From Kryptolebias marmoratus (lineage: Eukaryota; Chordata; Actinopteri; Cyprinodontiformes; Rivulidae), in the NCBI RefSeq assembly GCF_001649575.2, contig NC_051430.1:17299459-17363458 (forward strand): a DNA stretch of 64,000 bases, written 5' to 3'. The translations under genes and the position numbers were made by a program. Below the pieces are notes generated by a model. It ran no database searches and was not told the origin of the DNA. It saw only the letters and a list, made by a program, of their open reading frames with translations. Below are positions 53,201 through 64,000 of the stretch, one piece after another (within the stretch, counting starts at the first letter, position 1; the number at the start of each line of letters is the position of its first letter).

Positions 53201-56200
53201 AAGGCGTTCAGCACTCAGCATTTCATAGAAAATCTTCAGGTTTTTTTTTAGATGAATCCGATGAAGATTGTTTTATCTGAAATCCTCGCCTGGAGAAGCT
53301 GGTATCTTAAGCTCCGTGCCACAAGGACTGGATTGTTTTAAGCACCTTAGTCCTTGTTTTGGGCATTCTTACTAAAAAAAATAAATAAATAACATACTAG
53401 GATTATTTAGGTGGTTGGTACAGAGGGTTAAAGATGTGAGGAGTCTGAGTTTCCAATGAAATCTGAGCTCTCAGATCGTTTCTAACAGAGTCTCAAAGTC
53501 CTGGTGTGCTTCTCCACTCTCAGTGTTAGGAAAGGTTGGGCGGTGCAGACAGTCAGCAGTAATGGCTTCGCTGAGCGGCTGCCTGGCACGCTGAAACGTT
53601 AAGGAGTCACAAACTGGGAGGACACATTAAGGTGGAAACCCAATCTTTAAACAGAGGTTAACTCGGTTTGTAATGCAATAAAAATGCCCATTCACGTCAG
53701 AGTAAAAAGGTCAGATTATAGCCTGAAAGCGGGCAGCTAACGAAACAAATCAGCCTTCATGTTACGGTTCCCAAACATAATGAGTTTAATTGAACTGATT
53801 CAAAGCTTTCAGCAAACACAACGTTTTTCTATAACTTTAGAGTTTAACGAACACGTTCTGTTCCTGGTGAGGCTCATTTAGTGAATTTGGGAAGTGCTTC
53901 GTGGTGCTTTGCATCACAGCGGGAGATTCTGGTCGGTTGTAAGAAAGAAAAAGGGGAAGTCCGACACATGACCCCATGATTTCGCTTCCTGCACCCATCA
54001 ACACCCATGTTTCTTCCGGTGGGGTGGAGGACGACTCCTTGGTGACCTCACACAGAGGTCGGCGGCAGCTCCCGCTCACAGAGCGAGCTTTCATTCATCC
54101 GGCTCCTCCCGGGGCTGAGGTCAGATCGTGGTCACAGGGGAGATTAATTATGAGAGATAAGGAGAGCTGCATACATGCAGGCACAAATACTGTATCTGAG
54201 GGGATTTCATTAACAAGCTGGGCTCTGTTTTCTTTCCATTAAAGCCAAACCCTGTACGAGTCGGTGACAGCTTGTTCCCGGGGCCGTGCTGACAGGACGT
54301 TTTCATAGCTGAGTAAATGAGGCTGCTTACTGGCCTCAAGTTGTTCTAATAAGCCACAAAACCTAGGAAACAACCGGTAGGTGGTAGATAAAGGCTTATG
54401 ATGCAATTCTTTAGTCAGGTTTTAGGTTTTAACAAACTCCCTTCGTGTCAGAGTTCAATTGAGACCGTCTTGTGTCGAGAAATGAGTTACAGCCGTTTCG
54501 ATCAAACCTTGCAACTAAGGTTATGCGTGATCTCGTGCGATAGTGCAAGATCTCGCTGATGTGTAGCGCCTGGAATGCAGTATGCGTTGGCAGGGACTCT
54601 CAGCTACTACCACGTCAAATTTGAACCCTGTATCTGTAAAGCTGACTGAGACGTAGGCGTTTTTGTGTTTCTTAAGGTCAGTTGGCTGTGGCAGCCATCT
54701 TGAATTGGATTGACTCTGAAAGGGAATCAGCTGTAGACGTGCACCCAGTGATTACTTTCTCAAAGTTTCATTAAAATCCGCCCAGTGGTTCATGAGATAT
54801 TTTGCTAACAGACAGACAGAGTTGACTCTAATAGTGTACTGCATTGATTGATGCTTATCTGGGTAACCGTACGGAGGGAAACTGCTTCAAGGTGAACTGT
54901 GTTACGGCCGGTTTCACCCAAGTGTGTGTTGTTTTGTTTACCTTGTCCGTCCAGGCTGGCCAGGCTCCGTGCTCCCCCCAGCCGGTCCCTCCTGTCCTCC
55001 TCGTGCCTCTCATCTGCCTGTGATGAAAGGATCTCCTGCGAGGACGACTTCAGAGCCGGGATGGACGTGCGGGTCCTCTTTGATGGGGAGAATCGAATCG
55101 CTGCGGAGCAAAGAAAAAAATAAAAATAAAATAAAACGTAATCAAAACAGACATAAAAGTCAGGAAAAAAAAGAGGAGGGGGTAGAGAGGGAGAGGGGAA
55201 TAAGGCGTTTAAGCTGGAAGCAGGAGAAGGGGGGGGGGATATAAAAGGCCCGGATGGACGGGAGGGGTTTACACAGGATGGAACTCCAAGACTCCAAAAT
55301 TAGACTATATTAAACTGATAAAACGCAAAAGCGTCCTCAAAGACACCCCCCACCACCACCACCATCACCCCCACCCCCGCTCTGGCCCCCAGGCAGAGCA
55401 TAAAATAAAATCCGTTCCTGTCATCTCCCTCTGGCAGGACTTGGCCGCGGTTAACAGCGTGGCAGAATCCTGGAATCAGTGTGTCAGCCATGGTAATTTG
55501 GGGGGGGGTATAAGTGTATATAGAACCCAGTCCACCAAAAATCTCTCACTCTTTAATTGTATTTGTTTATGTAGTTTGATTTCTTTATGTATTCGTTTTT
55601 ATTGTGAAGTTGTTATTTTAAAAAAAGGAGACTTTTTAATGGAGCTCCTGTGACTTTACTCCCTGAAAGTGGCTGCAGGAGGACGACGTGTTGGACGATC
55701 TCCGAGCTGACACGGTCGATTCGGCTGCTCTGCAGTTTGACGGAGAAGGGGAGCTTCTTGTCGAGTGTCGGCCCTCGCCGTCGCAGCATGTGTGCGAACG
55801 AGCCGCGCTTTCGTTTCAGTTTTTAAAAGTGTTTCCTTCGTCGTGGGCAAGGTGAGCTGAGGTCGGCTGGGTGGTTTTTCTGTTGCTGCTCAGCTGTTCG
55901 ATTCCACTCTGTGCAGGAAAGCTGCTGCTTATTTGTTTTTTTAATTACACTTTCCTGCTCATTTTCAAACTGTACGCATCCCAATTAATAATTCACAGAG
56001 ATCAGCCGGTGGTGTGGGTGTGTGTGTGTGTGTGTGTTTTATTTGTTTGTTATGTCATTATGTAAAACGCAATGCACTGAAAAGAGGATTGTTTGTAGGA
56101 GCGTTTAAAGCAGAATGCTGTGTTACAGTCCAGTCCGCTCATGGCTGTTATGGAGGAAGGTGAGCTGAGGTCGACTCCAGATAGGCTGAACTGGAACCTC

Positions 56201-59200
56201 TGTGCCCCGGTTTACACAACGCAGAACTTTATCAGTGATCTGGGTGAGGTAATACTGACTCTGGCTACATAAGTTCAGATCCAGCTCATCAGATTTTAAT
56301 GCATCACATTAAACTAAACTAACTAAACTACAGTTTGATGTGTTTAGAGTAAACATAACAGGAGATAAATCAGTTTGTGATAATTTCATCAGCTCTGCGG
56401 CTGAAATTTCTACACCCTGACACCCATCGCCGTCCTAATCAGGCCAGGATTTCCTGTCCTGCTTCCCAGCTTCTCCCTGAGCTCCCGCACGCGAAACACG
56501 GCGCGCGACCTTGACTTACGCTGCGTTTTCCTGAAGACCCGGGTGCTCATGAACTTGAGGAAGCGGCTGGCGTAAAACCCGGGCCGGTGGACCGAGACGG
56601 AGTCCTGGGGACGAGCGGGGAGAAAACGTCAGGCTCTGAATGAAAAGGCTCCTTCATGAAAGCAGCAGCGTCAGGTTTAGGGCGGGCTATATCGACTTAC
56701 GCCATCGTAGACCAGAGCTTTCCAGGAGTGCTCCAACTTTTTAATGAACCTGACGAGAGACAAAACGGGAAATCGGTCACATGCTCATCCTTTACGTAAA
56801 CAACATCACCCTTTAGCTATGAAAGGTTAGGACGCTGTGTAAAATGTAAATAATGATTTGCAAACTTATATTTTATTTACAGTGGAACACAGTAAACATT
56901 TCAGATGTTTAAACTAAGTAAATGTATCATTTTAAGGAGCAAAAAAAGGCCATTTCAAATTTTTTTTGGCAGCAACACAGAGGGCATGAAGTCTGTAGTA
57001 TCTTTGATTCGTCTGACCACAGGACAGTTTCCCACTTTGCCTCGGTCCATTTTAAATAAGCTTTGGTTCAGAGAAGATGGCAACATTTCTGGATAGTGTT
57101 CAGACTGCTCCTTCTTTGCATGATAGAGCTTTAAACTCCATATTAAAATACGGGTTCATGAGATGTGAAAATCGTTGCATTCTGTTCTTATTTACATTTT
57201 ACACAACGCTCCATCTTTGTCATAATTGGAGCTGTATCGTGTCAGGTGCCGCTCCAAGTTACCAAATTGGATTTGTAAACACCAGTTCATCCTTCCTCGA
57301 CAACGCTGTGAGCATCCGAAGCATCAACCTGCCTGACAAACGTTTATGTCATGCTTTAAAATTTCTTTAATATTTAATCTACAGGGTTTCATCTTCTGTT
57401 ACCAGACTTTTTGCTCTCGGGAGAAATATAAAAAATAAAAAAAAAATCAATAAGTAAACGGAGAAGACTGATGAGCCACTGAGCTCATTAAAATCATGTT
57501 GGGGGGTGATTGTGGTAAACTGCCTTGTAGCTCTTTCCCTCAGCGCATGATGATAATTCAGCTTAAGAGGCCTCACTGAAGGGTGAGCATCTTTCAGAGC
57601 AGTTACTCTGTCACACTGAGTCATTACTGCGTTGTATTTACGACCTGGTCCTTTCGAGAAACGCTGCCCATCACGCACGCATCAAATTGATTTCATCTCA
57701 TTAGGATGAGTACCTGTATGACTGCAGGATATCTATGATTCCCAGGAAGATGAGCAGCTTCTCGTCTTTGTGCGTCCTGGCGGGGATGCCACCCATCCTG
57801 AAACCGAGCACAGCGGCGGTCAGACAACAGCTACCGTTTCTCTGCAGCGCTCGAGACCAAGCCGGTGCGCTGCCTCCCGTTTACAAGTGTGTTTTTTTAA
57901 ATACGGGGACTTGAACTATTTACATTCATGTGAGTGGCTGTAAATAAGAAGAACAGTGAGTGTGTTTGTTATTTGTGTAGCTATGGTTATGTGAGAGGCC
58001 GACTGTGCTGCAGTGCCCTGGGCGAGGTATGAGCACGGTTGTATAACAGTCTGAGCGAGGGAAAAAGGGGAGATGAAGACACAGACAGAGACAGAGTGCC
58101 CAAATATGTGTGTGTGTGGCCATGTATTTGATACATTGTGGGGACAATTTTCCTAACATATACTACCTTGTGAGGACCGACTGCTCCTTGTGGGGACCAA
58201 AGCCTGGTCCCCACGAGGAGAAATGATGTTTTTGGGTTAGGGGGTTAGGTTTAGGACTAAGGTGTGAATTGAGTTTAGGTTTGGTTTAGAGTTAGGTATG
58301 TACTGGTAATGGTTAGGGTTAGGGTAAGGGTCAGGGTTAGGCTGTAGTTAGGGTGTAGAAATGAATGGAAGTCAATGGAAAGTCCCTGCAAAGATAGAGA
58401 GACATAATGTGTGTGTGTGTGTGTGTGTGCGGCCCCTTCTCACAGCTGAACAAACTCACGTGTCGTCAGTGGTGACGGCTTCGGCAGCCTTGCCGTCTCC
58501 TTGGATGGACTCCATGGCGGTGGAGTAAAGCACCCTCTGACCTACAGGTCTCCGGCCGTCGCCCCCGGCCTGGCCCGGCTCGCCCCCCTCCCTGTGGCTC
58601 TGGTCCAGGACGTGCACGCCCAGCAGCAAACTGTAGTCCATGATCTTGAAACTTTCCAGCACCTAATGCAGCGTATAAAAAATGTTTAATGTTGAGACGT
58701 AGCTTGTATGGATGTATGGAAAAAACAACATGTTTGCACTTTCATTATCCTCGTCACACAGAGTGCTTTACCTTCAGCTCCCTGCAATAAATACGCAAAA
58801 CATATTAAATGTCCTCCCCCCTCCCTCCCTTCGAAATGCTTTCATCACCCCTCGCATTTTGGCGCCAAGAAAGTGGTCAGCAGAAGGAAATCTGTTTAAG
58901 CCAGTTCTGAGCTGAACAAACAAGGTGTTTCTCCACACGGAGCCAAGTGTTACACGCTGACCTGTTTGAGGAGCTTTCTTTTTGCCCAGAGACTCTTGTG
59001 ACTTCACGTCTCTTAGCTCTCCACTAAGGGATCAGGGTCAATAAAAACCCACGCTGCCAGGACTATTTTGCGACCCAGACTTGGAAGAATAAAACGTTTG
59101 TACTGGGTAGCACCTCTTGATTAAATACGTTTTGCAACATTGAGCGCAATGGTGAGGATAATGCTGCTTAATGTCACTTATGAGCCGAATGGTTCAAAAC

Positions 59201-62200
59201 TAAAATACTTCAGGACAATTATATCAAAGCAAGCAGGCCTCAATGTCAAACTTACTGCGATAAGAACATTTGTAGTTTATGATTATCCTAAATACATAAA
59301 CATGCCATAAAGTAAAGCCAGGTCTCCACATTAAGATGACTGGGTTAAAAAAACAGCTAAACACCTCTCGGGCTGAGCTCAGACAGTGTGAAGGACGCCA
59401 CAGGAAGCAAACCTTTGCTTGCTCCTTGGCCCCAAACTGCAGGGTAAAATCAACTGCAGCGTACGAAGGAAGAGGCTTAATAAAACTTCACTGTTTAGAC
59501 AGACGACGAGAGGATAACGTTTGTTCGGCTCAGATGAACACCCAAACACCAGACGGACGTAACGACCAGCTGAAAGACTGATGGACTGACTCAAGTCAAA
59601 CACTGAGCCTTTTGTCCGATGCCTTCCCTTTTCCATATCAACAATTTGCATCCCCTCACCCGAACTCCCCCAGGCTATTCAAACGGCAGCCATTTTAAAC
59701 AGAGCCTCACACACCACGCTGCCCACAGAGAGTCATTACTGTGCGCCGGAGCCCGGGCTTTCCCCGGCGAACAATTACACAGATACACACTGCTCGACTC
59801 CGACGTTCATTTGTTTCTGGTTTGGTTTTGTTCGATCTCAGAGCAGCTCTGTCCTTCTGAATCTCCTCCAGGATCAGGTTGGGATTCAGGGTGCTGTCCA
59901 TCAGGGGCATGTTTTGTATTTATCTGATAGACCTTTCTCCTGTTGAAAAGGGTGTGGAGTTCCTCAAGGATCCATCTTGGGGCCAGTTCTGTTTACATCG
60001 TGCATCGTGCAGTAAATATATTTCCTTTCACTGTTGTGCAGACTTCATTATAAACTGTATTAAAGAAGTGAAATAGAGAGTAAGTGTTTTCAGTTAAAGG
60101 ATAATAAGTCTGAATGGTGGTTTTGGGTCCTTCTGACACTCGCATGTGATTTGGAGCATTTATCCTGTAATCTTCAGACCTACAGCATGAATCTAGGTGT
60201 CATTTTTGATTGCCCTTTAAAATTTGATAAACAAATGAGCTCTGTGGTGAAGAGCTGTTTTCTACAACTCCAGCTCATTCTCTTTGATGACATGAAGCCA
60301 ATTATCCCAGCATTTATCAGCTCAGTGTTACTCTATGATAACTCTTTTTTTTTTTTTTTTATCAGTCAGTCTCTGTTGTCCCGTCAGCAGCTGGTCCAGG
60401 ACTTTTAACTGCGACCAAAAAAGAAACAGCATCTCTGCTGTGTTCGCATCTCTTCACCGACTTCCTGTTCAATACAGAGCTGATTGTAAAATTCTTTGGT
60501 TTGTTTTTTTAAAGTTTTGCATGGCTTAGGACAAAAAAACACATATGTGCTTAGTTCTTTGGGATGTTCCACGTTCTAGATTAGTTAGTAAAGAAGATTG
60601 TCCCTTTGCTGTAGCCACCCCAAAAATTGTGGGACAATCTGTCAAAGTCAGTCAAAGGTGTCCCCTCTATTGAGGTTTTTTTAAAAGCAGCTGAGGACAC
60701 ATTTATTTTCTCTTTGCAGTTAATCCTTTGGGCTTTTTCAGTAATCTGTTGTTATTTATGCCATTTAGTATTTTTTACTTTGCTTTATATTCGAGATTCT
60801 TACTTATCTTTTGTTTTAAGCTGATTATAATGTTTTTTTATGGCTGTTACTTTGGGATTTACCGTACAGCCCAATGATCAACTCCTGTTGGTTGGTTTAG
60901 GTGTGCTTTATAAATAAAGTTGGTTTGATTTGATCAAAAAATAAAATTACTGATCGCTGTAGAAATTTGGGCGTCTCCTTTTGGACAGTTCTGTCCCCTG
61001 CTTTCATTTCAAGCACAGCTCAGTTTTCTTACAGCGAGCAGGACAGACTAAATCTACACTAACCTCAGTTTGTCACAGATCTCTGTGCTTTAAACCTCTG
61101 ATGTGTCTCAGGATATCCTTCCCTGAAGCTCTCCCAATCTATCTCTGTAAAATAAGGACAGATTCTGCCAGAGTGCTGCCTCACGTATCCCACCTCCGAG
61201 TGACATTATTGCACCGCAAGCTTTCCCAAGCCCGAGTCTGTCTGCTCCAAAAACACAACACGCTCAGTCGCTGACAGCTCCACGTAGATTTGTGGCAGAG
61301 CAGATGCTTTGACTGTGAGAAGACACTGACAGCATGGTCGTCGACTTCTGGTCACTGAAACGCTCCTTCTTAAGTGCACATTCCTAATTCAGGAGATTAT
61401 CTGAGACCACCTTTAACTGGCTATAATTCAACCAGTCTTGCAGATACTTAGCTAAAATTCGGTGTGGCAGTAGCGAGGAGTAATAACACATACTCTGAGC
61501 ATGATCTTAGTTTAAAAGACTGTCATGAAAGGCAGCGGGTGATATGCAATTGTTCGGGGAATGCTAGGCCTTTATTTTATTCATAAAGCTTTCAAAACTG
61601 TAAGTTTCCTCATATTTCATTATATTTGTGCGAGTGTCTCTTTGTGATCTTCAAAATGTGTTTTTTTTTAGTGGACTAATGCTATAGATTTCATTAAATG
61701 GTGAACAAAATGATTAAAAAGCATATATTTGTTAACAAGTTTTAACATTATTCTCTTCTTAAAAGCCTGTGTCGAGATGCATGTTATAAAACTAATAGGT
61801 AACTTTATCTTTTTGTGTGTGGCATGAACACACCTGCATGTAAAAGAAAAAGGGGGAGGACTGTTTTATGCAGTATTCTCACGGCAAGAGCCGAATAGGC
61901 GGCGCAGGAGCACGAAGACCCAGGAGGTAACCGAGGAGCTGAGGGTGATGCTTCGAGCGCCGGCGGCGGGAAACAGCAGAGAGGTTATTAGAGAGGATCA
62001 GGCATCAGAGCAGAGTTAGGATAGATCAGCTAGTGCAAGACCAGACTTTGCTCCTGAAAGAACTTATATTAAGATTCCCGGTTCCTGTATTACCCCTCAT
62101 CCAGTTAATTACTCTTAATATGGCTGATATTAAGTAAAAAATAAAAATTCCTTCATAAATGCAGAGTGCAAACATGTACTGAAAAGGGCCGTAAGCATTG

Positions 62201-64000
62201 TCTGAAGTGAATGACAAACACATTATAAAGCCCTTTGAAGAATCTTGATCATCTTAGAAAAGCATCTGAAAGTCCAGATTTCTCGTCTTAAAAAGCCTCT
62301 TCCGTTTTAAACGTGCGCTGTGTGTAAAAACGCTTCTAAACATTTGGATATCATCGCCGCCTCTGTAATGTTTGCCTCGCTGTAATGTAATCGGTACAAA
62401 CGCACACACTCTGCCTTACAATAAAGCTCCTCTGTTTGCTCTCTCTACTAGTGCAACATTAATTATTAATGCTTTTATGCTGTTTTGGCATTTGTGGAGT
62501 ATCAGGGGAGTCGCAGAGTGATGGAGAGAGGAGACTTAAAAGGGAGAGGGCACAGCCTGCATTTTCCTACAAGCATCCCATCGTGTACTCATAATGTTAT
62601 TATTTTTCCCCTCTTATTGTCATTACTCTCTGTCCAGCTTAACTCTGACCCCCATAAATTCTCTAAAACAAAGATCAGAGCACTCTAAGCTTTGAAAAAA
62701 AAAGAAGTAACTGGAATCGATCCAGATTTTGTACTTTTACCACAAAAAAAAGCCTCTCCACCCCCTCCTTACTGCCACCCCTTTCTTCCCCTTTTGTTTG
62801 GCTTCTGGTGACCCTTCCCCCGTGTTTAGGACCCCTCCCAGGGTGACAGGGTTAGCTGCTTACTCATGGAAATGGACAGAGATTTTTGCTTAGAGGGCAC
62901 TTTGCTTCCCGCTTAGGAGGCAAGCGCAGGAAGCCGTGACAATAACAAACTACACAGTGCTGACGCTTTAACAGCCGCTGCTAAACAGAAACGAACCCCG
63001 CATACTTTATACATGCAAAATGTGGCGCGCACAGTCCGACACGGGAGGTAGACGGCGCATGACTGAGGCTAACGCTTGCACGGTAAAAGCCAAGTTAAAC
63101 ATTAAGGCCAGAATGACTTGGCAAATGTGGAGGATGTCACTGTGGCCTCAGTCTGCTTAAAAAAACATTACAAAGAAAACTAAACATTTAGCAAGTCAGC
63201 GGTTCTGTTAATGATGACGAGAAGGGGCATAAACCTGTAAAGATGATTATCTAATGCCAACCCGACATCACAAGCTCCTAATAGCTTATGAAGGAGAAAA
63301 TGTTGGACTGAAATGGTGGGAAAGCATCAGGTTTACAGGTATTTCCTGCCAGGGTGTTTCTGATTAACGGAAACTACAACTGAATAATTAAACACAACGA
63401 CAAGCCTTGTCACTTTGTGTGCAGTTTCAAGATACGATTCGAGATCAGAGTTACCCAACAGGCTAAATCAAACAAATCCGCTGCTCAATACCTCTAATTC
63501 GTGTCCCTGTGGCATCAAACTGGTATTTCACTCCTCCACACTAAAAACTGAAACACTAAGCCAAATCCTGTGGAAGTCATTTAAATGTTAGATGACTATC
63601 TGCACGCAGGATTGTCAAGTTGGTCCAGCTCTCCAAGAACTCTTTCTTCTCATCCACTCACGTTCATATCCTAAAATAATGAAAAGCCAGTATCTCACTT
63701 GGCTGTGAAAGCTGGAGAGTGGCTGGTGAAGAAAGATCGAGCCAAAATACAACGATTGTTCGTTTGTCTCACCAAATTTGTGACACGTTTGCGCATGTTT
63801 CACAAACTCCTGGCATGCTTTGGGTCAGACCTCACCAGGAGCTCTCGGTTCTCCAACAAATACCCGAAGAAAACACCGGCCGCAAAGCCACCTACCCGAC
63901 AGTCTCTCTGCAGGGTCTTCATTAGGTTGTTGTATGTCTCCGTGTCAAAGTAAAGCCCCTCCTCGTGCATGTCCTGGAAGTCCAGGTCCTTGTACGTGGG
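50251..64000 (-). CDS. pip5k1b: PIP5K type I beta, C-terminal 314 residues, 5' part off the window
   Basis: Phosphorylates PI4P to PI(4,5)P2 at membranes. Exons in transcript order: 64000-63896 (partial), 58662-58460, 57797-57714, 56749-56701, 56604-56520, 55100-54942, 52670-52544, 50383-50251; all joins keep frame. Kinase core: [40 protein letters not shown] (catalytic MDYSLL), [34 protein letters not shown] then IDILQSYR (IID metal site), and the substrate loop [20 protein letters not shown] with [10 protein letters not shown]. The beta assignment rests on the tail: [57 protein letters not shown] and SVLDVYL, which follow human PIP5K1B closely and not the longer alpha or gamma tails. After DVYL the codons GTA ATT TAA add V-I-stop if read through, but GTAATT could also be a donor. 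Confidence 0.94.
50905..51170 (+). repeat. GCCATCTTGAATT dispersed repeat, copy 2
   Basis: Holds CTCAGCTACTACTGCACCAA, GGCAGCCATCTTGAATTCGG, AATAATTACTTTCTGAGTG and GAGATATTTTGCTAACAGA. Related sequence extends left to about 50700 (GTTAAAATTTGGTGTGGTAG). It lies in the last pip5k1b intron. Confidence 0.7.
51205..51500 (+). repeat. GCCATCTTGAATT dispersed repeat, copy 3
   Basis: Directly follows copy 2 in the same orientation: CAGCTACTACCACACCAAAT, GGCGGCCATCTTGAACTGGG, AGTGATTACTCTCTGACAGG, GAGATATTTTGCTAACGG. It forms a tandem pair with copy 2. Confidence 0.7.
52774..53245 (+). repeat. TTTTAGC-rich dispersed repeat, copy D
   Basis: Starts ACTTGGTGCTTTTTAAACCA then TTCATATATCAAAAC, carries several TTTTAGCT(T/C) units, and ends GCGTTCAGCACTCAGCATTT. 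A short CA/TA run is embedded at about 52917-52941. It lies in a pip5k1b intron. Confidence 0.65.
54540..54835 (+). repeat. GCCATCTTGAATT dispersed repeat, copy 4
   Basis: CTCAGCTACTACCACGTCAA, GGCAGCCATCTTGAATTGGA, AGTGATTACTTTCTCAAAG and CATGAGATATTTTGCTAACA occur in the same order as in the other copies. It lies in a pip5k1b intron. Confidence 0.7.
56826..57222. mobile_element. Short TIR DNA transposon, copy 2
   Basis: The left end GGACGCTGTGTAAAATGTAA and the inverse of the right end GGAGCGTTGTGTAAAATGTA are inverted repeats that match those of the element at 48969-50233. The interior, about 300 bases, differs (TTTGCCTCGGTCCATTTTAA) and has no usable reading frame, so this is a non-autonomous derivative. 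It lies in a pip5k1b intron, on the exon 56701 side. Confidence 0.75.
58115..58430 (+). repeat. GTGGGGAC hairpin and TTAGGG-like repeat ending in (TG)n
   Basis: CTTGTGGGGACCA and TGGTCCCCACGAG (58187-58217) pair around a 5-base loop. Next comes a run of irregular GGTTAGG/TTTAGG units (58235-58350), then GTCAATGGAAAGTCCCTGCA, then a (TG)n tract at about 58409-58429. The same arrangement is a familiar dispersed sequence in teleosts. It sits 30 bases from a pip5k1b exon. Confidence 0.7.
59920..60935 (+). mobile_element. Degraded LINE, reverse-transcriptase 3' part
   Basis: GTGGAGTTCCTCAAGGATCC then ATCTTGGGGCCAGTTC encodes the core [11 protein letters not shown] of a non-LTR reverse transcriptase. 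Downstream are [47 protein letters not shown] and [20 protein letters not shown] in shifting frames with stops. The end TTTATAAATAAAGTTGGTTT followed by GATTTGAT is a typical LINE tail. The copy is antisense to pip5k1b and no longer coding. Confidence 0.8.
61425..61535. repeat. Weak repeat fragment shared with 50700 region
   Basis: TTAGCTAAAATTCGGTGTGG and CAGTAGCGAGGAGTAATAAC resemble GTTAAAATTTGGTGTGGTAG with the following bases near 50765-50800, which adjoins copy 2 of the GCCATCTTGAATT repeat. Short and diverged. Confidence 0.4.

Larger units (their letters stand above)
58663..63895 (-). other. pip5k1b: Large pip5k1b intron
   Basis: Five kilobases between the exon ending in CR (63896) and the one starting VLESFKIM (58662). 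It holds a degraded LINE at about 59920-60935 and a weak repeat fragment at about 61425-61535. I see no other exon or gene. Confidence 0.65.

Noticed and set aside
58235..58350. Interstitial telomere array
   Set aside because: The TTAGGG-like units are irregular and part of a dispersed teleost repeat with a GTCCCCAC hairpin, not a head-to-tail telomeric array.

Overview
The window is vertebrate nuclear DNA, almost certainly from a teleost fish. It holds long multi-exon genes with GT-AG introns, CA/TA microsatellites, and fish-type non-LTR retrotransposon, tRNA-SINE and DNA-transposon remains. The genes are recognised by translating and joining exons; every junction quoted keeps frame. Gene order and orientation match the human 5q13 block as I recall it (POC5, ANKDD1B, POLK, CERT1), followed by a PIP5K1B orthologue, which lies on human 9q21 in mammals.

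Layout: 1-4500 is gene-free sequence upstream of poc5. poc5 (centriole protein) lies on + at 5439-11424, behind a compact promoter with an RFX X-box, two CCAAT boxes and a CHR-like element. ankdd1b (ankyrin repeats plus death domain) lies on - at 12034-16641, tail to tail with poc5; their poly(A) signals are 16 bases apart. polk (translesion DNA polymerase kappa) lies on - at 17492-24528. cert1 (ceramide transfer protein) lies on + at 27716-45959, head to head with polk. Between polk and cert1 sit an ETS/E2F/CRE-like cluster, a 5'-truncated LINE and a 300-base assembly gap. pip5k1b (type I phosphatidylinositol-4-phosphate 5-kinase beta) lies on - from 50251 to beyond the right edge; only its C-terminal 314 residues are present, and it is tail to tail with cert1.

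The five genes are neighbours by ancestry, not an operon: centriole assembly, an uncharacterised ankyrin/death adaptor, DNA damage bypass, ER-to-Golgi ceramide transport and phosphoinositide synthesis. CERT1 and PIP5K1B are loosely linked by phosphoinositides, since the CERT PH domain reads PI4P, the substrate of PIP5K.

The accessory content is in introns and intergenic DNA. It includes four copies of a TTTTAGC-rich dispersed repeat (two flanking the polk zinc-finger exon in direct orientation), several copies of a second repeat centred on GCCATCTTGAATT, a SINE with perfect 12-bp target-site duplications, two related TIR DNA transposons, a nested insertion with its own duplications, two LINE fragments, and a TTAGGG-flavoured hairpin repeat. 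I saw no tRNA or rRNA genes, CRISPR arrays or prokaryotic features.
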